From the NCBI GenBank assembly GCA_900104375.1, contig LT629302.1:744001-808000 (forward strand): a DNA stretch of 64,000 nucleotides, written 5' to 3'. The notes under the pieces are model-generated. The model did no database searches. It saw only the letters and a program-made list of their open reading frames with translations, and was not told the DNA's origin. Shown in pieces: positions 27,030 through 36,669 of the stretch (the first letter of the stretch is position 1; every line of letters begins with the position of its first letter). Source of the stretch: Flavobacteriaceae bacterium MAR_2010_188 (GTDB lineage Bacteria > Bacteroidota > Bacteroidia > Flavobacteriales > Flavobacteriaceae). The position numbers were made by a program, and so were the translations under genes.

Positions 27030-27614
27030 TTAATCTTGCATTGAATTTATTTTGGTTTCTATTCTAGTATCCGGAATCAGCCACATCAGCGCGACCGCAA
27101 CATACAAAGCACCCGCAATCCATACACTAAAGAAACTGAGGGCAATGGCGCAGATATAAATGACGGTCGATATCCATCCTTTTTTATCATTACCGATGGC
27201 TTCTGCTAAAATTGAAGTCTTCCCATGATTTCTGATAATCAGTCTTTGAAGAATAAAATATGCGATAGCAGACATTAATAGCACCACACCATAAAGTGCC
27301 GTAGGCCATGTTTCAAAATGATTTTCACCCATCCACCCAGTTACAAATGGGATAAGGGATAGCCAAAAGAGCAGGTGCATATTGGCCCAGAGAATTTTTC
27401 CGGTCACCTTTATTACCGTCTGCATCATATGGTGATGGTTGTTCCAATAAATAGCTAAGTAGATGAAGCTTAACACATAACTTAGAAACACAGGGATTAA
27501 TGGTTTCAGATTTTCAAGTTCACTGCCATGCGGCACTTTAATCTCCAATACCATAATGGTGATAATGATGGCAAGTACTCCATCACTAAAGGCTTCCATA
27601 CGTCCTTTATTCAT
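27030..27614 (-). CDS. TMEM175 family potassium channel (DUF1211)
   Basis: A 194-residue protein with about six membrane helices. The family signature near the N-terminus, RMEAFSDGVLAIIITIMVLE, contains the FSD motif of bacterial TMEM175 channels; YWNNHHHMM is another landmark. These form tetrameric potassium-selective channels in the inner membrane. It is followed closely (14 bp) by the S10 peptidase gene on the same strand. Confidence 0.9.
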   Translation of the reverse strand: MNKGRMEAFSDGVLAIIITIMVLEIKVPHGSELENLKPLIPVFLSYVLSFIYLAIYWNNHHHMMQTVIKVTGKILWANMHLLFWLSLIPFVTGWMGENHFETWPTALYGVVLLMSAIAYFILQRLIIRNHGKTSILAEAIGNDKKGWISTVIYICAIALSFFSVWIAGALYVAVALMWLIPDTRIETKINSMQD

Positions 27615-27647
27615 AAAAGAATGATTATTTATTTAAAATGAATAGCA

Positions 27648-28202
27648 TTAGTCAGGATTTTCCATTGAAGCTTCACGAGGAAGCGGGAATTCACCATCAG
27701 ACTTACCTAATTCTTGGTCTAAACCGAACAGCGATTCATCGGTTGCTTTATCGCCGCCAGCAATCTTCAACTTATCTAAAAGATCCATGACCAGTTTCTC
27801 TTCTTCAATCTGTTCTTCAACAAACCATTGTGCAAAATTATAGGTCGCCCAATCCTTTTCGTCATGCGCCAAATTTACGATATCATAAATTGCGTTGGAA
27901 TTATCAACTTCATGCTGAAAGGTTTTTTGGAAACAATCCTGCAAGCTACTCGGGTCTGCCGGTGGCTGCTGCAAAGCGGTAATTTTAACTTTGCCACCGC
28001 GATCCATGATATAGCGCATTACCTTCATCATATGGTCACGTTCTTCTTGTGAATGCTTAAAGAGATAGGTCGCAATACCTCCGTAACCTTGGTCATCTGC
28101 CCAACATGCGTAAGATAAATAAATCTGTGCAGCCTCACCTTCTTTGGTTACTTGTCGGTTAAGGATTTCTTCAATATTTTTTGAAAGTCGGTTGGTATTC
28201 AT
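27648..28202 (-). CDS. Ferritin
   Basis: A 184-residue ferritin-like diiron protein. EGEAAQIYLSYACWADDQGY, KHSQEERDHMMKVMRYI (Glu and His ligands), and FVEEQIEEEKLVMDLLDKL are the ferroxidase-site helices. A short C-terminal extension (about 20 residues, FPLPREASMENPD) lies beyond the fifth helix. It stores iron in the cytoplasm. It is the first gene of the minus-strand run ending at 24964 and diverges from the alanine symporter gene across a 175-bp gap. Confidence 0.92.
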   Translation of the reverse strand: MNTNRLSKNIEEILNRQVTKEGEAAQIYLSYACWADDQGYGGIATYLFKHSQEERDHMMKVMRYIMDRGGKVKITALQQPPADPSSLQDCFQKTFQHEVDNSNAIYDIVNLAHDEKDWATYNFAQWFVEEQIEEEKLVMDLLDKLKIAGGDKATDESLFGLDQELGKSDGEFPLPREASMENPD

Positions 28203-28329
28203 TTTTATTAGGTATTAAATTATAATTTCTTCCTTTATACATCCAATGTAGATGCAGGACCACTAAATTACTTATTTATGATTTATCCATTCCTATTGAG
28301 GTAAAAAATGCACATAAATAAGTAAATGG

Positions 28330-28375
28330 AATATTCTCAGTGAGTTTTAATACTTTTAGTAGCTCAGAGAATATT
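28330..28375 (+). promoter_or_regulatory. Inverted repeat just before the alanine symporter start
   Basis: AATATTCTC (28330-28338) and TGAG (28341-28344) pair with CTCA (28363-28366) and GAGAATATT (28367-28375), giving a 13-bp stem with a two-base bulge and an 18-base loop. It ends two bases before the ATG at 28378. It could hide the start codon in the mRNA or be a repressor operator. No T run follows, so it is not a terminator. Confidence 0.7.
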
Positions 28376-28377
28376 AT

Positions 28378-29757
28378 ATGGACAAGATTAATTATTATAT
28401 AGAGGCGTTCGCTTCGGCCGCTTGGGGTCTGCCTTTGGTCATTTTGCTTATCGGCGGTGGATTGTATTTATTAATTCGCTCCAGATTTTTACCCTTCCGG
28501 TTTTTTGGTCATGCCATAAATGTTCTTCGAGGAAAGTACGACGATCCAGATGACCCGGGAGAAATCAGCCATTTTAAAGCACTTTCTACTGCATTGTCTT
28601 CTACCATCGGTATGGGGAATATTGCTGGCGTAGCTTTAGCCATCTCGATTGGAGGACCTGGTGCAATGTTTTGGATGTGGGTAAGTGCTATTGTTGGTAT
28701 GGCCACCAAGTTTTTCACCTGTACTTTGGCGATTATGTATAGAGGGAAGGATAGCGCAGGGCAAATACAAGGCGGACCGATGTATTTTATAATGGAAGGT
28801 CTTGGTAAAAAATGGAAACCTCTTGCCATCATGTTCAGTATTTTCGGGATGCTTGGCGCGCTTCCGGTTGTTAATGTGAATCAGCTTAAAGATTCGGTTA
28901 ATGATATTCTCCTAACGCCGATGGGTGTAAACGTAGGGTTTCAATCTAATTTAATCATGGCCCTTGTTCTGGTTGCTCTTACTTCATTGGTGATTTTTGG
29001 TGGTTTAAAGCGAATCAGTAATACCGCTTCTAAGCTGGTTCCGGGCATGGTCCTTTTATACTTTGTTTTGGTCATGGTGATTTTAGTTACTCATTATGAT
29101 GTAGTGCCGCATTATTTCGGATTAATATTTACCGACGCTTTCGCTGCTGATTATTACAGCGGAGATAAATTTATGGGAGGTGTTCTTGGTGCTTTAATGG
29201 TATACGGAATTAGGAGAGGTGCCTTTTCTAATGAAGCAGGAATAGGAACCGCACCGATGGCACATGGAGCGGCAAAAACCAATGAACCAGTGCGTGAAGG
29301 TTTGGTAGCAATGCTAGGACCCTTTATCGATACCATGATTGTTTGCACCCTCACCGCATTAGCTATTTTAGTAACGGGTGTTTGGCAGACAAGTTCAGAA
29401 AATGGAGTGGTTTTAACCTCTCTAGCTTTTGAAGATTCCATGCCAGGATATGGTCAATATCTGTTGATGATTTGCGTGTTTATTTTCAGTATTTCGTCAT
29501 TATTTTCATATTCGTATTATGGACAAAAGTGTACTTCCTTTCTCTTTGGAGATGATAAAAAGCATTATTATATCTATTTCTATATTTTAAGTATCATTGT
29601 TGCAGCGACCACCAAATTCACCACGATGATCAATTTAATAGATGGGGTTTTCGCCTTAATGGCAATACCGACGATGTTGGCTACAATCATATTAGCGCCA
29701 AAGGTTACTAAAGAGATCAAAGCATATAGAGCAAGACTAAAATCAGGACAAGCATGA
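28378..29757 (+). CDS. Sodium:alanine symporter (AGCS family)
   Basis: A 459-residue carrier with 10-11 membrane helices. The AGCS signatures ALSSTIGMGNIAGVALAI and RRGAFSNEAGIGTAPMAHGA are complete. It imports alanine or glycine with sodium. An inverted repeat covers the leader next to the ATG. Its last codons overlap the DUF4212 gene by 4 bp (ATGA), so it is transcribed with the acetate-uptake genes. Amino-acid preference is not readable. Confidence 0.95.
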   Translation: MDKINYYIEAFASAAWGLPLVILLIGGGLYLLIRSRFLPFRFFGHAINVLRGKYDDPDDPGEISHFKALSTALSSTIGMGNIAGVALAISIGGPGAMFWMWVSAIVGMATKFFTCTLAIMYRGKDSAGQIQGGPMYFIMEGLGKKWKPLAIMFSIFGMLGALPVVNVNQLKDSVNDILLTPMGVNVGFQSNLIMALVLVALTSLVIFGGLKRISNTASKLVPGMVLLYFVLVMVILVTHYDVVPHYFGLIFTDAFAADYYSGDKFMGGVLGALMVYGIRRGAFSNEAGIGTAPMAHGAAKTNEPVREGLVAMLGPFIDTMIVCTLTALAILVTGVWQTSSENGVVLTSLAFEDSMPGYGQYLLMICVFIFSISSLFSYSYYGQKCTSFLFGDDKKHYYIYFYILSIIVAATTKFTTMINLIDGVFALMAIPTMLATIILAPKVTKEIKAYRARLKSGQA

Positions 29758-30011
29758 AAGAAAACAGCAACGCCATCGCATATTGGCGAGAAAATATAAG
29801 ATATGTGTTGATTCTATTAGCAATTTGGTTTTTGGTCTCTTTTGGCGCCGGCATCTTCCTTAAGGATTATCTGGATCAGTTCAGGATAGCGGGTTTTAAA
29901 GTAGGGTTTTGGTTTGCCCAACAAGGCAGCATTTATGTATTTGTGATTTTAATTTTTGTGTACGTTCGTTTGATGAACAAACTCGATAAAAAATATGGAT
30001 ATGATGAATAG
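29754..30011 (+). CDS. DUF4212 small subunit of a sodium/solute symporter
   Basis: An 85-residue protein with two membrane helices (WFLVSFGAGIF, and FVILIFVYVRLMNKLDKKYG at the C-terminus). WRENIRYVLILLAIWF at the start is typical of DUF4212. Such proteins are the small partner of the SSS transporter encoded next. It overlaps the upstream gene by 4 bp and the downstream one by 17 bp. Confidence 0.92.
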   Translation: MKENSNAIAYWRENIRYVLILLAIWFLVSFGAGIFLKDYLDQFRIAGFKVGFWFAQQGSIYVFVILIFVYVRLMNKLDKKYGYDE

Positions 30012-31731
30012 CCTTGTACTAATTCAAGAATTAGACGTACAGACTTGGACCTATATTTTAGTGGGTATCACCTTCTCAATTTATATCGGTATTGCCATTT
30101 GGTCTAGGGCTAGCTCAACCAAGGATTTTTATGTGGCTGGTGGTGGTGTTTCGCCTTTAGCCAATGGAATGGCAACCGCGGCTGATTGGATGAGTGCAGC
30201 TTCCTTTATCTCCATGGCGGGTATCATATCTTTTGCGGGATACGATGGGGCGGTTTATCTTATGGGCTGGACCGGCGGTTACGTGCTTTTGGCTCTATTG
30301 TTAGCGCCTTATCTCCGTAAGTTCGGAAAATTTACGGTCCCAGATTTTATTGGCGATAGATACTATTCTGATACCGCTAGGATTGTTGCGGTGCTTTGTG
30401 CATTGTTGGTTTCGTTTACCTATGTGGCCGGTCAGATGCGTGGGGTTGGAATCGTTTTTTCAAGATTTTTGGAGGTAGATATTAATACCGGAGTAATTAT
30501 AGGAATGCTTATCGTTCTTTTTTACGCCGTGCTTGGTGGTATGAAGGGTATCACCTATACCCAAGTTGCGCAATACTGCGTCTTGATTTTCGCATTTATG
30601 GTACCTGCGATTTTTATCTCAATACAGATGACGGGTAATCCTATTCCTCAGTTGGGATTTGGAAGTCAACTTGCTGATGGTTCTGGCACCTATCTTTTAG
30701 ATAAACTCGATGGATTGAGTACAGAACTTGGTTTTGCCGAGTATACGGATGGAACTAAATCGGTGCTCGATGTCTTTGCAATCACTTTAGCACTTATGGT
30801 CGGTACCGCTGGTCTTCCGCATGTAATCGTAAGATTCTTTACGGTGAAACGGGTAAAGGATGCAAGGAAATCGGCAGGTCTAGCTCTTCTCTTGATTGCC
30901 ATTCTATACACAACCGCTCCGGCGGTCGCTGTTTTCGCAAGAACCAATTTAATCGAAACTGTATCAAATTCATCTTATTCTGGCGTTCCTGCTTGGTTTA
31001 AAAAATGGGAAACGACAGGATTGATAAGCTTTACCGATAAAAATGGGGATGGAATCATTCAATATGTAGCGGATAAAGAAAGAAACGAACTTGTAGTCGA
31101 TAATGATATTATGGTTCTGGCAAACCCAGAAATTGCTGACTTACCCAATTGGGTGATTGCATTGGTTGCTGCTGGTGGTTTAGCTGCTGCACTTTCTACC
31201 GCTGCTGGATTGTTGTTGGTAATTTCATCATCAGTGTCTCATGATTTGGTGAAGAAAATAATTAAACCAGACATCACGGACAAAGGTGAATTAATCGTAG
31301 CCAGATTAGCGGCAGTTGTTGCGGTTTGTATTGCTGGTTACTTTGGAATCCATCCGCCGGGATTTGTGGCTGCAGTGGTCGCGCTAGCCTTTGGTCTCGC
31401 CGCCGCCTCATTTTTCCCTGCCATTATTTTAGGGATTTTTTACAAGAAAATGAATAAGGAAGGCGCCATCTCCGGTATGATTGTCGGTATTTCAATAATG
31501 CTCTTTTATATGATGAAGTATAAACTGGGTTGGTTAGATGAAACGGTTCCAGATAAATCCGAATGGTGGTTTGGTATTTCGCCGGAAGGTTTTGGATCTG
31601 TTGCGATGGTTCTAAACTTTGTAGTTTCTATCGTGGTTATGAAATTCACCAAAGAACCGCCAGAAGAAGTTCAGGAAATTGTGGAAAACATAAGAATCCC
31701 GAGCGGAGCAGGAGAAGCAGGTTCACATTAG
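29995..31731 (+). CDS. Sodium/solute symporter, ActP-like large subunit
   Basis: A 578-residue SSS-family carrier with about 13 helices. DFYVAGGGVSPLANGMATAADWMSAASF and RFFTVKRVKDARKSAGLA are hallmarks of the acetate/glycolate branch; the large loop between helices (about 320-380) is typical of the subfamily paired with DUF4212. It imports acetate or a similar short acid. Starts at 29995, 30001 and 30004 are all ATG and close. The acetyl-CoA synthetase gene 93 bp downstream supports acetate as substrate. Confidence 0.93.
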   Translation: MDMMNSLVLIQELDVQTWTYILVGITFSIYIGIAIWSRASSTKDFYVAGGGVSPLANGMATAADWMSAASFISMAGIISFAGYDGAVYLMGWTGGYVLLALLLAPYLRKFGKFTVPDFIGDRYYSDTARIVAVLCALLVSFTYVAGQMRGVGIVFSRFLEVDINTGVIIGMLIVLFYAVLGGMKGITYTQVAQYCVLIFAFMVPAIFISIQMTGNPIPQLGFGSQLADGSGTYLLDKLDGLSTELGFAEYTDGTKSVLDVFAITLALMVGTAGLPHVIVRFFTVKRVKDARKSAGLALLLIAILYTTAPAVAVFARTNLIETVSNSSYSGVPAWFKKWETTGLISFTDKNGDGIIQYVADKERNELVVDNDIMVLANPEIADLPNWVIALVAAGGLAAALSTAAGLLLVISSSVSHDLVKKIIKPDITDKGELIVARLAAVVAVCIAGYFGIHPPGFVAAVVALAFGLAAASFFPAIILGIFYKKMNKEGAISGMIVGISIMLFYMMKYKLGWLDETVPDKSEWWFGISPEGFGSVAMVLNFVVSIVVMKFTKEPPEEVQEIVENIRIPSGAGEAGSH

Positions 31732-31824
31732 AATTACTAGGTCGAAGCTTAAACATTTTAAACTCTCACTTAATTTCGATAAACGGTCGTAATACCTTAA
31801 ATTACTATAAAATTATTTCATTTT

Positions 31825-33732
31825 ATGAGCAATTACCACATTAAGCACTTAGAAGAATATTTTCAGGTTTATAGAAAATCGGTTAGAAACCCCGATATTT
31901 TTTGGGAAGAAATAGCCGAAGAACATTTTTTATGGCGCAAGAAATGGGATAAGGTGCTCGAGTGGGATTTTACAAAACCAGAAATCAAGTGGTTTCAAGG
32001 AGCCAAACTTAATATCACTGAAAACTGTATCGACCGACATCTTGCCACCCGCAAGGACAAGACGGCCCTCCTTTTTGAACCTAACGACCCAAATGAAGAG
32101 GCGCAACATATTACCTATCAACAATTATACGAAAGGGTTAATCAGTTCGCCAACGTCCTAAAGGATAAAGGGATAAAAAAAGGGGATAGAGTATGCATTT
32201 ACTTACCGATGATTCCGGAGCTCGCCATTTCAGTTTTGGCTTGCGCTCGGATTGGGGCGATACATTCCGTTGTTTTTGCAGGATTTTCTTCTAATGCCCT
32301 TGCAACCCGAATCAACGACAGTGAATGTAAAATGGTCATTACCAGTGATGGTTCTTACCGTGGGAATAAAACAATTGATCTGAAAGGAATTGTCGATGAA
32401 GGCGTAAGTCAATGTGATTGTGTTGAAAGTGTTTTGGTGGTAAAAAGAACAGGTTCTGAAATTAACATGAAAGACAATCGTGATTATTGGCTTCAACCTT
32501 TATTAGATCAAGCTTCAAACCAATGCGATGCCGAGTTGATGGATGCTGAAGATCCCTTATTTATTTTATATACCTCTGGTTCCACCGGAAAACCAAAAGG
32601 AATGGTTCACACCACCGCTGGTTATATGGTGTATACGGCTTATACTTTCAAAAATGTTTTTCAATATAAAGATAATGATGTCTATTGGTGTACTGCCGAT
32701 ATCGGTTGGATTACCGGCCATAGTTATATTGTTTACGGACCGCTTGCCAATGGGGCAACCACGGTTATGTTTGAAGGTGTTCCGAGTTATCCAAATTTTG
32801 GAAGGTTTTGGGAAATCATCGCTAAACATAAGGTCAATCAATTTTACACTGCGCCAACCGCGATTAGAGCTTTGGCAAAAGAAGGAATTCAACATATCGA
32901 AAATCACGATTTAAGTTCACTTAAAGTTTTAGGAACAGTGGGAGAGCCGATAAATGAAGAAGCATGGCATTGGTATGACGATAATATTGGCAATAGAAAA
33001 TCGCCAATTGTTGATACTTGGTGGCAGACAGAAACAGGTGGAATTATGATAACCCCAATTCCGTTTGCAACACCAACCAAACCAACCTACGCAACTCTTC
33101 CTTTTCCAGGAATACAACCAGCTTTGATGGATGAAAATGGGAAAGAGGTGGATGGGAATCAGGTAGACGGAAGATTATGTATAAAGTTTCCTTGGCCATC
33201 CATTGCCAGGACCATTTGGGGAAATCACCAACGATATAAGGATACTTATTTTTCGGCTTTTGAAAACATGTATTTTACAGGAGATGGTGCCCTTCGGGAT
33301 GAAGTTGGTTACTATAGAATAACGGGAAGGGTAGATGATGTGATTATTGTTTCTGGACATAATCTAGGAACTGCGCCAATTGAAGATGCCATTAATGAAC
33401 ATCAAGCCGTCGCAGAATCGGCTATTGTCGGATTTCCGCATGATGTAAAAGGAAACGCCCTTTATGGCTTTGTTATTCTGAAGGATTTTGGTGAAACCAG
33501 AGACCATAATAATCTTAGAAATGAGATCAATCAGCTTATTACAGAACAGATAGGACCGATTGCCAAACTTGATAAAATTCAGTTTACGCATGGTTTACCC
33601 AAAACAAGGAGCGGTAAAATAATGAGAAGGATTTTGCGTAAAATCGCAAGCAACGATATCGATAATCTCGGCGATACGAGTACATTGTTGAATCCAGAAG
33701 TGGTGGATGAGATAATTAAAAATGCTTTGTAA
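31825..33732 (+). CDS. acs: Acetyl-coenzyme A synthetase
   Basis: A 635-residue AMP-forming ligase of normal length. The P-loop-like FILYTSGSTGKPKGMVHT, DTWWQTETGGIMITPIPF and YFTGDGALRDEVGYYRITGR are complete, and SGKIMRRILRKIA near the C-terminus carries the catalytic, acetylatable Lys. It activates acetate taken up by the adjacent permease. The hinge reads VSGHNLGTAPIEDAI where many Acs enzymes have GHRLGTAEIE, a variant that may be lineage-typical. Confidence 0.95.
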   Translation: MSNYHIKHLEEYFQVYRKSVRNPDIFWEEIAEEHFLWRKKWDKVLEWDFTKPEIKWFQGAKLNITENCIDRHLATRKDKTALLFEPNDPNEEAQHITYQQLYERVNQFANVLKDKGIKKGDRVCIYLPMIPELAISVLACARIGAIHSVVFAGFSSNALATRINDSECKMVITSDGSYRGNKTIDLKGIVDEGVSQCDCVESVLVVKRTGSEINMKDNRDYWLQPLLDQASNQCDAELMDAEDPLFILYTSGSTGKPKGMVHTTAGYMVYTAYTFKNVFQYKDNDVYWCTADIGWITGHSYIVYGPLANGATTVMFEGVPSYPNFGRFWEIIAKHKVNQFYTAPTAIRALAKEGIQHIENHDLSSLKVLGTVGEPINEEAWHWYDDNIGNRKSPIVDTWWQTETGGIMITPIPFATPTKPTYATLPFPGIQPALMDENGKEVDGNQVDGRLCIKFPWPSIARTIWGNHQRYKDTYFSAFENMYFTGDGALRDEVGYYRITGRVDDVIIVSGHNLGTAPIEDAINEHQAVAESAIVGFPHDVKGNALYGFVILKDFGETRDHNNLRNEINQLITEQIGPIAKLDKIQFTHGLPKTRSGKIMRRILRKIASNDIDNLGDTSTLLNPEVVDEIIKNAL

Positions 33733-33773
33733 TGTTTGTAACATGACAGGCCAGGGTGATGATAAATAAAGCA

Positions 33774-34196
33774 ACACACTTTCATAGGCTCAGTGTGACA
33801 CGTACGAAATCATTGTCAGGCTGAGCCTGTCGAAGCCTTTTCTGCATCCTTCAAATGAAACGTTCCAAAAAAAGTACCCTTCGACAAGCTCAGGGCGACG
33901 AAAAGTAAAGCGACACCTGTTTACATGCTCAATGCGAGGCAAGTTAGAAAACCACACTTCGACAAGCTCAGTGTGACACGTACGAAATCATTGTCAGGCT
34001 GAGCCTGTCGAAGCCTTTTCTGCATCCTTCAAATGAAACGTTCCAAAAAAAAGTACCCTTCGACAAGCTCAGGGCGACGAAAAGTAAAGCGACACCTGTT
34101 TACATGCTCAATGCGAGGCAAGTTAGAAAACCACACTTCGACAAGCTCAGTGTGACACGTACGAAATCATTGTCAGGCTGAGCCTGTCGAAGCCCC
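33774..34196. repeat. 178-bp tandem repeat, about 2.3 copies, with inner hairpins
   Basis: The block containing CAGTGTGACACGTACGAAAT starts at 33791, 33969 and 34148, so the period is 178 then 179 bp (one extra A in a poly-A run). Each unit carries CTGAGCCTGTCGAAG and its near-complement CTTCGACAAGCTCAG, able to form a long hairpin. CTTCGACAAGCTCAG is a widespread interspersed word in flavobacterial genomes. The block occupies most of the 600-bp gap between acs and the M28 peptidase gene. No coding content is seen. Confidence 0.95.
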
Positions 34197-34338
34197 GAAC
34201 TAATTAATATCATCAATCTTTGGTGAATTCCTAAGTTCTCGCCTCTATCTTCCTATTGAACCCATTAATCCCTATATTTGTTAGGCTCCCTATTTCCGCT
34301 TAACCATTCATTAAATTAAGACTAATTAATATTCCATT

Positions 34339-36555
34339 ATGAAAAAACTTTCATTGACCTCTCTATTATTAATTTTTTGCTTTCAAGTCACTATTATGGC
34401 GCAAAATAAAGCAGTGATGGGATTCTCCGATGAGGCCGCAAAAAAACAACTTCAACTTGAAGCAGATTTTGATAAGCTTCCAAAAACCCAGAATCTCGAT
34501 GACTGGATGAAATTTTTGTCCTCGCGTCCCCATCACGTGGGTTCAGAATTCGACAAAGAAGTGGTTGATTTCGTGGCAGAGAAATTCAAGAGTTGGGGTT
34601 ATGATGTAAAGGTCGAAAAATTCAACGTGCTCTTTCCAACTCCAAAATTAAGACTGCTGGAAATGACGTCTCCAGAAAAATATACGGCAGAACTTACCGA
34701 ACCACCGGTAGAAGGCGATGAGTCTTCCACCCAATTAGAAGAAGCTCTACCTGGTTACAATGCTTTTTCGGTTGACGGCGACGTTACCGCAGAACTTGTT
34801 TTCGTAAACTACGGTATTCCTGCCGATTACGAAGAATTAGAAAGACGTGGGATTGATGTAAAAGGTAAAATAGTAATCGCAAAATATCAAGGTTCTTGGA
34901 GAGGCATTAAACCAAAAGTTGCGGCCGAAAAAGGCGCGATTGGTTGTATCATGTATTCTGACCCAGGTGATGATGGTTACGGTGGAGGCGATGTTTACCC
35001 AACCGGGCCCTATAAAAATGAATATGGCGTTCAGCGTGGGGCAGTAATGGATTTACCTTATCAGCCCGGCGATCCTTTAACTCCGGGTTATGGAGCTACC
35101 GATGATGCCAAACGTTTAAAGATTGAAGATGCAACATCGTTGACTAAAATTCCGGTCTTGCCAATTTCTTATCATGATGCATTGCCCTTGCTGAAAGCTA
35201 TTGGAGGGCCAGTTGCTCCTGGAAGTTGGAGAGGTGGTATGCCGATTACATACCATATTGGACCTGGACCAGCAAAAGTTCATCTTAAATTAGAATTTAA
35301 TTGGGATATGAAACCAGCTTACGATGTTATCGCTACTTTAAAAGGTAGTACCTACCCAGACGAATGGGTGTTAAGAGGAAATCACCACGATGCTTGGGTA
35401 CACGGTGCCAATGACCCAATCAGCGGGTTGGTGGCTCTAATGGAAGAAGCGCGAGTGGTGAGCGAATTGGTAAAAAAAGGTTTTAAACCAAAACGTACCA
35501 TTAAATATTGTGCTTGGGGCGCTGAAGAGCCAGGACTTATAGGTTCTACGGAGTGGGTAGAAACAAATGAGAAAGAATTGAAAGAAAAAGCGGTTGCTTA
35601 CATAAATACCGATGGTACCGGAGCCGGATTTTTAGGTGTGGGCGGTTCTCATACGTTGGAAGAATTTTTTGACCAAATCACTAGGGAAGTTAAAGACCCT
35701 GTAAACGATGTTAGTGTTTTTGAAAGACGCAATGCAGTTGAAAAATTTCAAGGGAAACCTGCTTGGAACTACTATAATCTTTCTGCTCTTGGTTCTGGAT
35801 CTGATTATTCTCCGTTCTTTCAGCATTTAGGAATTTCATCATTTAATATGGGATTTGGCGGTGAAAGTTCAGGTGGTGAATATCACACTATGTACGATTC
35901 ATATAAGCTTTACACTAGATTTAAAGATCCTGGGTTTGTCTATGGAGCCACTTTGGTAAAAGTTGCGGGTAGAACCACGTTACGTTTAGCGAATGCCGAA
36001 GTACTTCCGTTTGAGTTTGAACATTTTGCAAACACCGTTTCAGAGTATGTGGAAGAGCTTAAAAAGATGGCAGATAAAATGAGGAAAGATACGGAGTTGG
36101 CAAACAAGCTGGTGTCCGAAAATCTTTATGCTTTAGTAGATGACCCCAGCGAAAATCTTATTGCGCCGAAGCAAAAGAAAATCGTTCCTTATTTCAATTT
36201 TGCGCCGATAGAGAATTCCTTGGCAGATTTAAAAAGAGCGGCAGACGCTTTTGATAAAGCATCTAAGAATGTTAAACCTAATGAAGTTAAGGATGTAAAA
36301 AAATTGAATTCCGTTTTAAAGGATATGGAAAAATCCCTTTTGCGAGAAAAAGGATTACCGAAACGTCCGTGGTATAAGCATCATATTTATGCACCAGGAT
36401 TTTATACCGGGTATGGCGTGAAAACCTTACCTGGAGTTCGGGAAGCAATAGAGCAACGAGAATTCGAAAACGTTGACGAGCAAGTTAACATTTTAGCAAC
36501 GGTGCTAAAAGATTTCACCGCAAAAATAAAAGAGGCAACCGCGCTTCTAAAATAA
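34339..36555 (+). CDS. M28 family glutamate-carboxypeptidase-like metallopeptidase
   Basis: A 738-residue exported enzyme (signal peptide to MAQNK). Order: N-terminal helix, PA domain (residues ~140-290), two-zinc peptidase domain with NHHDAWVHGANDPISG, WGAEEPGLIGSTEW and GGEYHTMYDS, and a C-terminal dimerisation domain (~600-738). This is the layout of PSMA/glutamate carboxypeptidase II. It likely releases C-terminal acidic residues in the periplasm. TATATTTG at 34273-34280 matches the -7 promoter box, and a strong terminator follows at 36560. Confidence 0.93.
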   Translation: MKKLSLTSLLLIFCFQVTIMAQNKAVMGFSDEAAKKQLQLEADFDKLPKTQNLDDWMKFLSSRPHHVGSEFDKEVVDFVAEKFKSWGYDVKVEKFNVLFPTPKLRLLEMTSPEKYTAELTEPPVEGDESSTQLEEALPGYNAFSVDGDVTAELVFVNYGIPADYEELERRGIDVKGKIVIAKYQGSWRGIKPKVAAEKGAIGCIMYSDPGDDGYGGGDVYPTGPYKNEYGVQRGAVMDLPYQPGDPLTPGYGATDDAKRLKIEDATSLTKIPVLPISYHDALPLLKAIGGPVAPGSWRGGMPITYHIGPGPAKVHLKLEFNWDMKPAYDVIATLKGSTYPDEWVLRGNHHDAWVHGANDPISGLVALMEEARVVSELVKKGFKPKRTIKYCAWGAEEPGLIGSTEWVETNEKELKEKAVAYINTDGTGAGFLGVGGSHTLEEFFDQITREVKDPVNDVSVFERRNAVEKFQGKPAWNYYNLSALGSGSDYSPFFQHLGISSFNMGFGGESSGGEYHTMYDSYKLYTRFKDPGFVYGATLVKVAGRTTLRLANAEVLPFEFEHFANTVSEYVEELKKMADKMRKDTELANKLVSENLYALVDDPSENLIAPKQKKIVPYFNFAPIENSLADLKRAADAFDKASKNVKPNEVKDVKKLNSVLKDMEKSLLREKGLPKRPWYKHHIYAPGFYTGYGVKTLPGVREAIEQREFENVDEQVNILATVLKDFTAKIKEATALLK

Positions 36556-36559
36556 TTGT

Positions 36560-36586
36560 AAATCCCGCTTCGGCGGGATTTTTTTT
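36560..36586 (+). terminator. Rho-independent terminator
   Basis: An AATCCCGC stem, TTCG tetraloop and GCGGGATT are followed by an uninterrupted T run. It lies 5 bp after the M28 peptidase stop codon and ends its transcript. Confidence 0.95.
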
Positions 36587-36669
36587 CAGCTAGTTACTGT
36601 ATAAGGAATCTCATATTTATCTAAGTGGAATAATTATAGAGAATACTAAATAAAATAATTCAACAAATT

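Noticed and set aside
32543-32914. A 123-codon ORF inside acs
   Set aside because: Shadow of the acs reading frame, which is complete with all its motifs.
33774-34196. CRISPR-like array
   Set aside because: The repeat unit is 178 bp, units are nearly identical throughout and there are no unique spacers or cas genes nearby.
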